From positions 16,778,305 to 16,842,304 of the forward strand of contig CM066048.1 in assembly GCA_033557465.1 (NCBI GenBank): DNA of 64,000 bases. The letters are read 5' to 3'. Made by a program: the position numbers and the translations under genes. Positions 1 to 11,830 of the stretch are shown one piece after another. The notes below the pieces were generated by a model. It worked only from the letters and a program-made list of their open reading frames with translations. It was not told the origin of the DNA and did not search any database. How positions within the stretch are numbered: position 1 is the stretch's first letter; every line of letters starts with the position of its first letter. This DNA is from Ichthyophis bannanicus. Lineage: Eukaryota > Chordata > Amphibia > Gymnophiona > Ichthyophiidae.

Positions 1-2113
1 AAACTGCCAGCATGGTTTAAAGGTGAGGTCAGAGAGGCTGTTGCTGCCAAAAAAGCAACCTTCAGGAAATGGAAAAAAAAGAGCCAAATGATGAAAACTG
101 GAAACAGCACAAGCACTGGCAAGTTAAATGCAAAGCATTGATAAGGCAGGCAAAGCGGGAATTTGAGAAGAAACTTGCTACGGAAGCAAAAACATGAAAT
201 AAAGACTTTTTCAAGTACATTCGTAGCAAAAGGCCTGTGAGAGAGTCAATTGGACCATTAGATGATAGAGGGGTAAAAGGGGCAGTAAGAGGAGACAAGG
301 CTATAGCAGAGAGACTGAATGAATTCTTTGCTTCGGTCTTTACTGAGGAAGATGTAGGGATGTTACCCAAGACTGAAGTGGTATTTAAAGGTGATACTGC
401 AGAGGAATTGAGAGAAATATCGCTACAACCGGGAAGATATATTACAACTATTTGATAAACTGAATAGTAGCAAATCACCTGGACCAGATGGTATACATCC
501 CAGAGTGTTGAAAGAACTGAAATATAAGATTGCAGACCTGCTATTGGTAATCTGTGAACTTTCATTAAAATCATCTGTAATACCTGAAGATTGGAGGGTC
601 GCCAACGTAACACCAGTTTTTAAAAAGGGTTCCAGGGGTGACCCGGGAAATTACAGACCGGTGAGCCTGATGTCAGTAACAGGGAAAATGGTAGAAACCA
701 TCATAAAGAACAAAATTACACAGCATGTAGATAGTCATGGCCTAATGGGAGACAGCCAACATGGCTTTAGACAAGGAAGATCTTGTCTTACTAATCTGAT
801 ATGTTTTTTTGAAGGTGTGCATAAACAGGTAGACAAAGGTGAGTCGGTTGATATAGTGTATCTGGACTTTCAGAAAGCTTTTGACAAGGTCCCCCATCAG
901 AGACTTTTGGCGAAGCTAAAAAGTCATGGGATAGGAGGCAGTGTACTATTGTGGATCGGGAACTGGCTAAAAGATAGAAAGCAGAGGGTAGGGCTAAATG
1001 GCCAATATTCCCAATGGAAAAAGGTGAATAGTGGAGTACCCCAGGGATCTGTACTGGGTCCGTTACTTTTTGACATATTCATAAATGACCTGGAAAAGGG
1101 AATAACTAGTGAGGTTATCAAATTTGCAGATGACACAAAACTGTTTAAAGTTGTTAAAACCCAAGAGGATTGTGGAAAACTGCAGGAGGATCTGGATAAA
1201 TTGGAAGACTGGGCATCCAAATGGCAGATGAAATTTAATGTGGACAAGTGCAAAGTTATGCACCTAGGAAAGAACAACCCACACTATAGTTACACGATGC
1301 AAGGCTCCACATTAGAAACCACCACCCAGGAAAAAGATTTAGGAGTCATCGTGGATAACATGTTAAAACCCTCCGCCCAGTGTGCAGCGGCGGCCAAGAA
1401 AGCAAATAGAATGCTAGGTATCATAAGGAAAGGGATGGAGAATAAAACAAAGGATATTATAATGCCTCTGTATCGCTCCATGGTACGACCGCACCTTGAA
1501 TATTGTGTGCAATTCTGGTCACCGTATCTTAAAAAGGACATAGCGTTATTAGAAAAAGTACAGAGATGAGCCACCAAATTGGTGAAGGGGATGGAAGGCT
1601 ACTCCTATGAAGAGAGGCTAAAAAGGTTAGGGCTCTTTAACCTGGAAAAGAGACGGCTGAGGGGAGATATGATACAGGTCTATAAATAAATGAATGGAGT
1701 GGAACGGATAAACGTGGATCAATTGTTTACGCTATCAGAATATAGAAAGACTAGGGGACATGTAATGAAGCTACAGGGTAAACTATTTAAGACAAATAAG
1801 AGAAAATATTTTTTCACTCAACGTGTAATCAAACTCTGGAATCTGTTACCGGAGGATGTAGTAAGGGCTGTTAGTATAGCTGGGTTTAAAAAAGGTTTGG
1901 ACAAGTTCCTGGAGGAAAGGTCCATAAACCACTATTAAAAAGGGACCCAGGATATCAATGCTTGACCCAGTACAAGCATTGTGGAACCTGTGTCTTTTGG
2001 GGATATTGCTAGGTACGTATGACCTAGATTGGCCACTGTTGGAAACAGGATACTGGGCTTGATGGACCTCGGTCTGACCCAGTATGGCATGTCTTATGTT
2101 CTTATGTTCTTAA
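1..2113 (+). mobile_element. CR1-clade LINE, family 1, 5' end outside window
   Basis: Non-LTR retrotransposon copying itself by target-primed reverse transcription. The first 500 bases give broken reading frames of the linker between endonuclease and reverse transcriptase, with frameshifts near 80 and 200. The RT and C-terminal region follow, then a 3' UTR (1939-2088). The copy ends in a short tandem tail of TTATGTTC units at 2089-2113, the 3' microsatellite style of the CR1 group. A second CR1 copy of another family starts immediately after. The same 3' UTR recurs reversed at 17747-18125 and forward at 22787-23766. Confidence 0.9.
505..1938 (+). pseudogene. CR1 reverse transcriptase, decayed by two in-frame stops
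   Basis: Encodes most of a CR1 ORF2 RT. Palm motifs run in order: NYRPVSL near 650, SQHGFRQGRSC near 757, VYLDFQKAFDKVPH near 858, SGVPQGSVLGPLLF near 1034, and the catalytic FADD at 1123-1134. The thumb region follows (RPHLEYCVQFWSPYL near 1489). An in-frame TGA at 1567-1569 and a TAA at 1687-1689 cut the frame, which then continues in the same phase to the natural end at 1938 ([16 protein letters not shown] region). It is therefore a single gene with nonsense changes, not two genes. The catalytic aspartates survive, but the upstream frameshifts mean no full ORF2. Confidence 0.88.
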
Positions 2114-3656
2114 TACAGGGTCAAACTCAAAGAGACAAAGAGAGAAATAAGGATAGCAAAATCAAAGGCAGAGGAAAAGATGGCTAATGATCTTAAGTGT
2201 GGTGACAAAACCTTCTTCAGGTATATTCAGGAAAGGAAGAAGATCAGAGGTGGAATTGCAGGACTCAGAAGTGCTGCGAACGGACTGGTGGAAAGTGACT
2301 TTGAAACCGCGAAATTGCTAAACAAATACTTCTGCTCTGTTTTTACTAAAGAAGGTCCTGCAGAAGGACCACCTGTGACTCCAAAATATTATAAAAATGG
2401 GAATGAAGTAGATACCACACCATTCACAGAAGATGATGTGTTAGAACAATTTGCAAAACTGAAAGTGGACAAGGCCATGGGACCAGATAAGATACATCCC
2501 AGGATACTGAAAGAGCTCAGAGAGGTTCTTGCAGGGCCGTTAAAGGATGTTTTCAACAGATCCTTGGAAACAGGAGAGGTTCCTCAGGACTAGAGAATGG
2601 CTGATGTGGTACCTCTTCACAAAAGTGGTAATAGGGAAGAAGTGACAAACTACAGGCCGGTGAGCCTTACCTCGATGGCGGGAAAAGTAATGGAGGCACT
2701 CCTGAAAGAGCGAATAGTGAACTTTCTCAAAACCAACAGGTTGCAAGACCCAAGGCAACATGGTTTTAACGAAGGACAATCTTGCCAAACAAATCTGATT
2801 GAGTTCTTTGACCGGGTGACCGGGGAGCTAGATCAGGGACATGCGATGGATGTCATCTACCTGGATTTCAGCAAAGCCTTTGATACTGTTCCTCTTAGGA
2901 GGCTTATCAATAAACTCAGTAGCTTGGGGATGGATCCAAAAGCCAGGAGGATGTTGGGCTGCATACAGAGAGGAATCACCAGCAGAAAGGAAGAGGTACT
3001 TATGCCACTGTACAAGTCACTGGTGAGACCTCACTTGGAATACTGTTTTCAGTTTTGGAGACCGTATCTTGCAAAGGATGTAAAAAGATTGGAAACTGTT
3101 CAGAAGAAGGCGACCAAAATGATTTGGAGCCTGCATCAGAAGCCTTATGAGAAGAGACTTGAAGACCTAAACATGTACACTTTGGAGGAGAGGAGGGACA
3201 GGGGAGATATGATTCAGACCTTTAAATACTTAAAGGGAAATAATGAACAAACAAACCTCTTCCAACGAGGGGGAAGCATGTACAACTAGAGGGCACAACA
3301 TGAAGCTGCGAGGTGGTAAATTGAAAGGCAATGTCAGAAAATACTTTTTCACAGAAAGGATGGTGGATGCTTGGAATGCCCTCCCGATGGAAGTGGTGGG
3401 GGCAAACACGGTGACGGAATTCAAAATGGCATGGGACAGACACAGTGGATCCCTTTACAGCAACAGGATAAAATCAAAATAAACTGAACCATCTAATTTC
3501 TCAACAAATAGGGGTGTCCTACATGGAGTGGTGGGTTCACCCCTAAACAGCGACGTAGGAAGGGGTGGCGGGTGCACCTACTCTTGCCGTCGTGCTGGGC
3601 AGACTGGATGGACCATGCTGGTCTTTATCTGCCGTCATTTACTATGTTACTATGAC
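2114..3656 (+). mobile_element. CR1-clade LINE, family 2, internally deleted copy
   Basis: A second CR1 family abutting the first. It has a linker segment, RT N-terminal half, C-terminal region, and a 3' UTR (about 3483-3640) ending in an ACTATGTTACTATGA tail. The same 3' UTR is found forward at 15194-15385 and reversed at 40080-40380 and 53036-53220. The 5' end is truncated. The RT lacks the central palm. Confidence 0.88.
2180..3482 (+). pseudogene. CR1 family 2 reverse transcriptase with palm deletion
   Basis: Frame opens in the linker (DKTFFRYIQERKK), runs through KAMGPDKIHPRILKEL, and meets an in-frame TAG at 2591-2593 where related copies have a Trp codon. It resumes with NYRPVSLTSMAGKVME and VIYLDFSKAFDTVP. 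At about 2938 it jumps from LSSLGMDPK straight to ARRMLGCIQRG, so the segment holding the FADD motif is missing (about 400 bp by comparison with 53-55 kb). A further frameshift near 3277 moves the last portion into another frame (3243-3482). It cannot encode an active polymerase. Confidence 0.87.
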
Positions 3657-3765
3657 TCCAAAAAACTCACTATTTTCTCTTTCAGCAGTGTTTCCAATAA
3701 TTTACTCACTACAGAGGTTAGACTAACCGGCCTGTAGTTTTCAACCATATCCTTACTATGCCTTT
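3657..3765 (-). mobile_element. CR1 RT fragment, reverse orientation
   Basis: Reading the minus strand from about 3745 down to 3657 gives NYRPVSLTSVVSKLLETL and following residues, a CR1 RT palm segment about 30 codons long. It directly abuts the tail of the preceding CR1, so one probably inserted beside or into the other. Limits beyond 3745 are uncertain. Confidence 0.7.
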
Positions 3766-4307
3766 TCCATGTATGTCTTCCATCACCTGCTAGGGCCCGC
3801 TACAAATCTACTAGGAACTCGGCATTTTTCTTCCTAGCTTCCACACTATGTAACCCCCCCTCCCCAACCTATCTTTGCTTTCAGGATTCCTGCAACAGTT
3901 TTAAGTTAGATTTAAAAATGCTATTGTTGAACAAGACTTGAAAACCTACTCTGAGTGCAATGGATGAGCTTCCCTGGTGCCTAGAAAACACTCAAAGTCC
4001 GAAAATGATTATCAACTCTATTTGCTGAATGCATGAGGTATGTGTGCTTTCTCTTTCATCTATTCATCTCCCCTTTCCTATCTGTTATTGGAGTTCCTTT
4101 CTGCTCTCTTTTATTACTGATTATAATCCACTTTGCGTCTTTTATAACAAGAGGTGGTATGAAAAAAAAAGTAAACTATAACCTGCTCCTGACCATGAAC
4201 AGGTTGCAAAAAAAGTGCTCATTTTCATGGTTGAATGCTTCCAGGGAGAAGACAAAATGCACTTCCTTATCGTCCCTCCAGTCCAGTCCTGCACCTCTAT
4301 TTAGGTA
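3766..4307. other. No recognisable feature
   Basis: AT-rich sequence with a C-run near 3850. Short open frames show no family resemblance or codon pattern. I see nothing assignable here. Confidence 0.5.
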
Positions 4308-5480
4308 GTGTGATAGAGCTGAAGCTAGTGAAGCTATGAACTTAGAAAAAAACGCTGTTTTTCATAAAGCAACTGACTTGCAGAGGGTGCAATTACCTAG
4401 CAGGGCAGCTAGAGGGAGCAGGCACGAACCTGCAGATGCTGAACTGACACCCAGGTACTGATGAAGCAGAAGCTAATCAGGTTAACCTGAGGAGAGGGTC
4501 AGAAAACTCAAGGGAAAAATGGCTTTATAAGCAGAGCTCTGCAGGAAGGAAGCAGAGAGAGCCCCGGCAAGGGGGAAAGCCACGGCTGCAGAGAGAGCCA
4601 TGCCTAGAGAGAGTCTTACGCATAGAGAGAAGCTCTGAGAAAGGATTTGGAAAAGAACACAAGGATACTGGGAAGAAAGGACCTGATAGAGGAACCTCCT
4701 TTACTGCAAGGCAGAGGAGCTTTGAATCCTTACGTGGCAGAACTAAGCTCCAGGGAGGATTAGCCCAGCCCAGAGAACTCCAAGAAACAGTCTTCAGAGG
4801 AGACGGTATCAGAAGGAGGGTGCCTGGTAGGGGGAATACCAGTGGCACAGACTTCAAGGAGCCAAGGTACAGTGATACTTTATTTCTCACAAAGAAGCCA
4901 GGTCCTAGAAAGACTTATAACTCAGATAGCAATACTGAGAGGAAAGAAAGCTGGCAGAAGTTTTGGAAACCACTACAAAGAGGCATAGGAACAAGACATA
5001 CCACTTGTTTGCAAAACCCAGAACTGCCAGGCTGGAAACTAGGGAAGAGAACTTCTGAACTGCAAACTATTTCAGCCAGGGAAAGCTCAGGTGTAGAAGA
5101 AAGCACGGCTGAGCTGGAACCCATGCAGTTTGAGCTTGGGGAACCAGAGCTGTTGATGCCTGAAGAACAAATGGACTGTTCAATGTGTATTGCTGAAAGC
5201 CTAGAGTCTCTCCCAGAGCTGTAATTACCAGAACATGCTTTAACAATATATTTTGCCTATGTTGAGCTAAAGAAGAGTTTGTTTATTTGTTTTACTACAG
5301 TGTTGAAAACCCTGTGGATTTTTACAAGGAACTGTGAAGCTCTCATAACAGTTTTCTTGCTCTGTAATTACTTTGGCATAAACCTGAAAATAAGGTAAAT
5401 TCTACTTTTTGGTTTCTTAGTGAAACCTTAGTGCTAAAGGGGAATAAAAAGCCTTTTGTTTGACCCTACACAAGGCATAC
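4308..5480 (+). mobile_element. Unclassified dispersed unit U1 (LTR-like?)
   Basis: Begins near a TGTGATA motif at 4308. It has a TATA-like TTTATAAGC at about 4523, a purine-rich open stretch, and an AATAAA at about 5442 followed by a T-rich tail. A related unit at 43568-45050 (inside DIRS element C) also begins TGTGATA, carries ATAAATAAA near its end, and shares a C-terminal coding motif. These are LTR-like traits, but I find no terminal duplication, no second LTR and no gag-pol, so class and limits are open. Confidence 0.4.
4820..5224 (+). CDS. Open frame of unit U1, unknown function
   Basis: A 134-codon frame rich in Glu, Ser, Pro and Arg with no domain I recognise. Its end (EPMQFELGEPELLMPEEQ then MDCS) resembles the end of the frame in the sister unit at 44405-44490 (EPMLVEEGEM, then MDCS). 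This shared acidic C-terminal stretch is the main reason to think it once coded or belongs to a common element. No signal peptide, membrane segment or zinc motif is visible. It may not be translated. Confidence 0.3.
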   Translation: MPGRGNTSGTDFKEPRYSDTLFLTKKPGPRKTYNSDSNTERKESWQKFWKPLQRGIGTRHTTCLQNPELPGWKLGKRTSELQTISARESSGVEESTAELEPMQFELGEPELLMPEEQMDCSMCIAESLESLPEL

Positions 5481-5570
5481 ACAACTCATTTCTTTAAGAA
5501 GAAGCATTACAAGGACCATGATCCCTCTGGTCCAAAAAGGTTTCCTACTTCTACAAAATAATTAAAATGT

Positions 5571-5735
5571 CCACCTTATTTATTTATTTATTTTTATTTA
5601 CATTCTCTTATATACCGCGCTATTCTGCATCAGTGCGGTTTACATTGAACAAACTGAAATTACATTGAACAGGGCATTATAACTTGGAGATAACTATTTT
5701 ACAGGGAACATGGGCTATGGAGGGTTAAGTGACCC
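5571..5735 (-). repeat. SINE fragment (tail half)
   Basis: Minus-strand copy of the tRNA-derived SINE seen whole at 22498-22746 and 55581-55880. It shows the TATTTATTT tail, ATATACCGC(C), TTTACATTGAACAAACTG and the CATGGGCTATGGAGGGTTAAG segment. The tRNA-like head is missing. Confidence 0.8.
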
Positions 5736-7014
5736 TTGTCCCTTCAACAAGCTACCAGCAAGGGGCGTGGTGACAGTAGCTGGCTCCCCCTACCAGCCCC
5801 TAGTAAGCTCAGTCTCCAAGCAGCTGGAGGTGGTGATCCAGAGAGCTGGACTTGCTGAAGGGACAATTACAGGGTTAGGCTAGTATTACTCTGCCGGGCT
5901 GCTCTGCACATTCTTTGGGGCATTTTCTGTATGCTACAGCCTTAATTTGCCTTGCTGTTCTGTGCATAAAGGTTGGGGGAAAAACCCCATACTGGGAGTG
6001 CCTTGAGGAGGGGGCTTTCTCCCCCAGGGAAGAAAGTGGGGGGTTTTTTGTGGGCTCCGATCCTTTCACATTGGCAACAGTGGCACCCGAACCTGGGTAA
6101 GGACCCGCGTGAGACACGAAAGGCCGCAGACAGCATTCTCTTCAGAGCTCCCACCTCGACGCTGATGTGGCTGATGAAAGTTGTGCGTGAGGGCGATAAG
6201 GGAAAGCTTATCAGCTGTCTCTGTTTGGGTTTTTCTAGTGCCGAAGTGAGGGAGAGTCGCGGATGATGGATGTAGGTCCTTTAGCCTTTAACTTTTGTTT
6301 TTGTTTTTCCATCTTCCTTGTATGGCACAGTGCAGGGGAAGGCCACTGACCGCGTGGCTCAGCCGTTTTTTACCTCAGTACGGGAAGCACTCCGACAGTC
6401 AGCTTTTTGGGTGCACGTGGAGAAGACATGCAGGCCGGGTCTAGGCTACAGCGATTTTTCAGTTTGGTACTTGTTACTTTGCAGGTCACAAAGTTTGACC
6501 ATATAAAATAAATAAAGAATAGCAAAGCAAAAGGAAATTCCACGGTTGCCCGGGGAAGGGGAAAGACATGGGTTCCTTCCTCTTTTTAGGGTGAGTCTTT
6601 GAGGAGCTAGAGGAACTGGTCAATCCTACTGGGGGAAGTGGGGGGGGGGGACAATGCCGGCCTGGCTGCAGTGCTTAGCATGCGGGATTCAGTCTCTGAC
6701 AAGGGCATTTGCTGTGGTTGTGAAAAAGACACATGTACAGCAGAACAGGGTCTGCAGGAGGATGGAGCTGACTTTTTGGGGCGAGCAGGCTCCTTGGGCC
6801 CAGCAGGGAGCACCTCGCAAACGCAGGAGGGGCAGGGCTTGACTGCAGGGGTGGTATTGGGGTCAACGCTCCCTCTGTTGGAACCCTACAACTGTGAGCA
6901 CATTTCTCCAGGGCACTCTACATCCCAGGGGCTTGGCAGCTCTGGGGTCCCTAGGGGGTTTTCACCAGAATTTGTCCTCCTCATGCATAAGGCATACTGC
7001 ATGAAGCTCCATGG

Positions 7015-7933
7015 GTGGATGATCAGTTATCTGCACAGCTGTGCATCACGAAGAGGCTAGTGGCCGCCATGGAAGAGGAGACAGGTGAGAAGCCGCCCAA
7101 CAGCCGGGTCATGCTTGAGGGGGGCATGAAGGAAGACTCCCTGCAGGTGGAAGAACCAAAGGAGTTGGATGTGGACTCCAACTTAGACGCAGCTGCAGAA
7201 GAGCTGGAGGAAGGAGAGATTCCACAAGAGGAGGGATCCCAAATAGTCCGAGTGTTCTGCAGGAAGGAGTTGGTGGTGCTCATTGCTGAGTCCTTGAAGG
7301 CACTTAATATGCCTACAGATCTCCCTCCAGAGGAGGAGTCATTGGAAGATCTGCTACTGCAGGTGGTGAGGAAGCCGCAGGTGTTTCCTGTACACAGAAT
7401 GGTCAAACAGATGATCCAAGATGAGTGGGACCTCCCGGAGGCAGGTCTCAGAGGTATTCGGACCATGACGTGCCTTTACCCACTGCCGGAACAGGAGAGA
7501 GAGATGCTTCATTCTCCAAAAGTAGATGCTGCCATGTCTGCGGTTACTAAGAAGACTACGATCCCCATTGAGGGCAGTATGTCACTCAAGGATGCTCAGG
7601 ATAGAAAGCTGGATGCTTTGCTGAAGCAAGTATTCAACATCAATGCTCTTTCTTTTGCAGGCTTCAGTTTGTGGGGCCTTTAGTTGCCTGCACTGGGTAC
7701 AAGGGGGTACTGGAACTCAAAGATGAGCCCTGGATCTGACAGCAGTGGCGGCTCACCTGGAATCTGGAGCTGCCTACCTGACAGATGCCTTCTACAATCT
7801 GATCAGAGGCCTTTCTAAAGAAATGGCCTCAGTGGTGGCTGCCTACCGCTACCTATGCCTGGAAAATTGGTTGGCGAATGTCTCCTCCAAGTCCCGCCTT
7901 AGTAAGCTTCCGTTCAAGGGGAAGCTTCTGTGA
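7015..7933 (+). pseudogene. DIRS Gag-like protein, element A
   Basis: Acidic N-terminal half (EELEEGEIPQEEG near residue 62) followed by a helical region. After a stop at 7681-7683 a second piece (7745-7933) continues with LTDAFYNLIRGLSKEMASVV and ends ANVSSKSRLSKLPFKGKLL. The same end pattern (QLSKLPF / QLAFKRKLLFG) occurs in DIRS B near 49360 and in DIRS F near 22020. This supports a shared DIRS structural protein with a nucleocapsid-like packaging role, inferred from position before RT. Stop and frame break make it a pseudogene. Confidence 0.6.
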
Positions 7934-8179
7934 AGGACTTAGGTGAGACAAAAGGGGGACGCCTCCCTGAGGACAAGCAGAAGCAAGCCCGTTCCTTAGC
8001 ACCACCTCTGAGTCAGTTGAGAGACTTCTGCCGTTTCTGCTTGGTCAGATTTGCACCCTTCCAGAGGGGCTGTTTTCACTCTCGGGGGCAAAGTTTTAGG
8101 GGGTTTTGAGGAATGTAGTGGGGATATTTTGCTTCCTTGCTGTCCTCAGGACCTAAAAAATCTCAATGAAGTGAGGGAC

Positions 8180-9651
8180 CCGTAGGGGGTCAGCTGTGGG
8201 AATTTTATCCTGCCTGGGTCCAGATCATGTCTGACCAATAGGTGCTGGAGGTCATCAGGGAGGGCTTTGCCTTGGAGTCCCCCAGGCCTTTGCCTCCCTC
8301 CTTCGTACAGTCTCCCTGCAAGACCTGCAGAAAGGCTGGGAAAGTGAGAGACACCCTGTTGCACCTGCTGTAATTGGGAACTGTAGTGCACATTCCAGAG
8401 GCCCAAGGGGGCTCCGGTCGATACTCAATCTATTTTGTGGTTCCCAAAAAGGAAGGTTTTTGACCCATTCTATATCTCAAGCATGTAAACAGGTGTCTGC
8501 GGGTGCCCTGATTTCACATGGAGATGCTGTGGTTGGTCATAGTGGCGGTGCGAGAAGGGGAGTTCCTGATGTCACTAGATCTTACGGAGGCATATTTACA
8601 TATACCCATCTATTCAGAGCATCACCAGTTTCTGCACTTTTGCAGTGCCCATGGGGCACTTTCTGTTTCAGGTGTTACCCTTCGGCCTGGCGACAACTCC
8701 CTGTATCTTCACCAAGGTGATGGTGGTGGTGACAGTGGCACTTCACTAGGAAAGAATCCTGGTCCATCCGTTCCTCGACAACTGGCTCATCCGGGCAAGT
8801 CAAAGCACGAAAGTGAGCAGGCCACAGCAAGAGTGGTGGCATTCCTACAGAGTCTTGGATGGGTGATCAACATGTCCAAGAGTTGCTTGGTACTCTCCCA
8901 AATACTTGAGTACCCGGGGGCTCTGTTCAACACCCACACCAGAAGAGTGATTCTGCCGGACCAAAAGGCAGAAGGGCTTCGGCAACTTGTATGCCAATTT
9001 CTGCATATGAAGCAGCCAACAGCATGGTATTATCTGCAACTGATAGGGACCATGGCGGCGACTATCAAACTGGTCCCATGGGTGCAAGCACATATGCAAC
9101 CATTGCAGACAGCACTGCTGCACAGATGGTCGCACCAGTTACATTCTTTGTCGCAGCCACTGCCATGTTCACAGGAGACAAGGACTGCGCTCAAATGGTG
9201 GTTACACCCTGAGATGTTGGTGGCGGGGATGCCTCTCAAATTGCCACGGTGGCTGCCCTTGATGACAGATGCCATTCTCTTGGGGTGGGGAGCCCACTGC
9301 AAAGGACGTATTGCTCAAAGGTGCTGGAACCTGGATGAAGCAACTTGGTCCATCAACAGGCTGGAAATGAGCGCCTTTTTTCTGGCGATGCAGAGTTTTC
9401 GCCCCTGGCTACAAGGGACAGCAGTCCAGGTCTTCTCGGACAACACTACCGCCATAGCCTCCATCAATCAGCAAGGGGGAATGGACAGCATACAGTTGGA
9501 AACAGAAGCCGAAACTCTATTGACATGGGCAGAAGAACATCTCCAGGCACTATCAGCGGTGCACACTGCGGCAACAGAAAACATGTTGGCTAATTACTTG
9601 AGCCAGATCCGGAGGAATGGACGCTTTGTCAGGAGGTCTTCTGCCAGATAG
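8180..9651 (+). pseudogene. DIRS reverse transcriptase-RNase H, element A
   Basis: RT domain with fingers/palm around 8390-8800: GRYSIYFVVPKK near 8415, SLDLTEAYLHIPI (motif A) near 8570. The catalytic site is altered to FLDN (8771-8782) where DIRS RTs have YLDD. The frame shifts around motif A/B (8640-8770). Connection and RNase H follow: MTDAILLGWGAH near 9260, a Glu-containing INRLEMSAFFLA, and SDNTTAIASINQQGG near 9440. The RNase H aspartates are visible, but stops, the FLDN change and the frameshift argue against activity. Confidence 0.85.
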
Positions 9652-9969
9652 CAGTGTCCACCGATTATGGATCTCATGGCAACGTTTGTCACTGCCAAAG
9701 CGAACAGATTTTACAGCAGAAGAAGAGAAGGGATGTCAGAAGGCCTGGATGCCTTGGTGCAGAGGTCGCCCATGGAAGGGGACTCTCTATGTGTTTCCAC
9801 CATGGGCACTTCTAGCCAGAATGGTTCAGCGAATAGAGACTCATTGGGGAAGGGTCATTCTAATCGTCCTAGATTGGCTGAGGTGCCCCTGGTATGCGAA
9901 TCTAATTCAATTAAATGCAGATCATCTGTGGCATCTGCCTGCTTGGGCAGACCTTTTGTCCCAAAGGCC

Positions 9970-11830
9970 ACTGCTAATGCCTCAGGTAGATTGATTCTCG
10001 CTTACGGCATGACTCTTGAGCGGGTGCGATTAAGAAGGCGTGGTTATTCAGGACTGGTAATTGCCATGTTGAAGGCTCATAAGAAGTCCATTTCTCTCTC
10101 TTATATCAGGGTGTGGCATGTATTTGAGGCATAGTATGGAGAGAGGCAGTATAAACCTTCCTTGGCTACCATACCAGAGGTGTTAGCCTTTCTCCAAGCA
10201 GGTTTTGAAATGGGATTGGCCGCTAGTTCCTTGAGGGTGCAGGTAGCAGCCATTACTTTTTATCATGGTCAGATCTAGGGAGTATCGTTGGGAGCACACC
10301 CGGATGTGGTCAGGTTTCTGAAGGTAGTGAAGAAGCTCCGCCCGCTGGTGCAGTCAGTGGTGCCTCCTTGGGATCTCAATATGGTGTTGTCGGCATTAGC
10401 AAAACAGTCTGTTGAGCCCCTGAAATCCTGCACCTTGAAAGACGTGACTCTTAAAGACAGTCTTCTGGTGGCAATTTGCTCAGTTGGAGAATTTTGGAAC
10501 TGTAAGCCTTATCGTGCAAGGAGCCCTTTCTCTCTATTTCAGAGGAAAAGCTGGTTCTTTGGCCAATGCCTTCCTTCTTGCCTAAGGTAGTATCTGTGTT
10601 TCACTTGAATCATCCGGTTTTCCTGCCGGGCAAACTGGAGGGAAGCACAAATCCGCAGTTGCTTTGGCTGGATGTGAGCTGAATATTGTAGTGTTATTTG
10701 AAGGACATCTCTGTTTCGTAACTCAGATTGTTTGTTCATTCTTTTTGGGGTGCCGCGCAAAGGAGAGGCAGCGGCCAAGGCTTCCATAGCTAGGTGAATT
10801 ACAGAAGCAATCACATCCATGTACATGTTGACAGGAACGTTGGTGCTGGCGGACCTGCAGGCTCATTTGACGAGGACTCGGGCGGCCTCTTGGGTGGAGT
10901 TTAGCATAGTATTTCCGGCAGAGATTTATAAATGAATCACTACCAGGCCAATCAATAGAGGTACTATATATTCTCAATATAAAACCTTATCCTCCACTAT
11001 AAATCATATCCACATAAACCAGAATTACACTTATCAAAGGTGAACAATTGAACAGTTATAAACCTCAAAACAAGCTTGACAAGACCTCAACAACAGCCAG
11101 AGCTACACAAGATCGAGAATCAACCTTCCAGTTTAACGGCTCTACAAACCTGTACTAGAAAGCTCCAGTCTTATCATCGGTCTTGTCAGAGCATACCAGC
11201 CAGCCTTTATAATACAATTGCAATTATATGTTTCTCATACAAATACTGGTAACAAAATAATACCCAAGCTCTCTGGCGGCTTCTGAGCATAACTGGGGTG
11301 ATTTACAACGTTGATTGATTCAAGCTGAATTACATGGTGAATCCATGGCACAGTATGTTAGACAACGGATTATACCTCATGGTTTACGTATTTATAAGAT
11401 CCCTAAGCTGTTTAACACTGATTAGCATTTACTTTGAAAATGTTCCCCTCATGCAGATAAGTGTATCAAAATGCAATATTGTGTCGGGTAGTATTCTGCT
11501 ATCGGTATTTGTATGAGAAACATGTAATTGGAATTGTATTATAAAGGCTGGCTGGTATGCTCTGACAAGACTGATGATGAGATTGGAGCTTTCTAGTACA
11601 GGCTTGTAGAGCCGTTATACTGGAAGGTCGATTCTCTGTCTTATGTAGCTCTGGCTGTTAAGTTGAGGTCTTGTTGAGCTTATGTACCTTTGATAAGTGT
11701 AATTCTGGATTATGTGGATATGATTTGTAGTGGCAAAGATTTGTAAGGCAGTCATGTGGTCCTTCCTTCACACCTTTGTGAACTATTATCGCCTAAACGT
11801 CCAGGCCAGTCCCGGAGCCCTCCCTTGGAT
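9970..11830 (+). pseudogene. DIRS tyrosine recombinase, element A, split by insertion
   Basis: YR that would insert the circular DIRS cDNA. The core-binding part lies at about 10000-10600 (GYSGLVIAMLKAHKKS, SYIRVWHVFE). The catalytic domain shows KGEAAAKASIAR and HLTR (10864-10875), the HxxR box. The C-terminal piece with the nucleophile (FVNYYRL, Tyr at 11784-11789) lies beyond a foldback inserted at 10933-11736. Stops near 10132, 10276 and 10590. HxxR and Tyr thus sit on opposite sides of the insertion. Confidence 0.83.
10933..11736. repeat. Foldback element with ~250-bp inverted arms
   Basis: Left arm about 10994-11270 and right arm about 11484-11734 are reverse complements for about 250 bp with scattered mismatches. 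For example CACTATAAATCATATCCACA at 10994 matches the inverse of the sequence ending at 11734, and CCAGCCAGCCTTTATAATAC at 11197 is likewise mirrored near 11540. A loop of about 210 bp separates them. Flanks GCAGAGATTTATAA (10919-10932) and GCAAAGATTTGTAA (about 11734-11747) look like a 14-bp target duplication with two changes. There is no transposase frame; class unknown. Confidence 0.75.

Noticed and set aside
4308..5480. Endogenous retrovirus solo LTR
   Set aside because: TATA and AATAAA-like signals exist, but I could not find matching target duplications at both edges, a CA end, or any retroviral gene; kept as unclassified.
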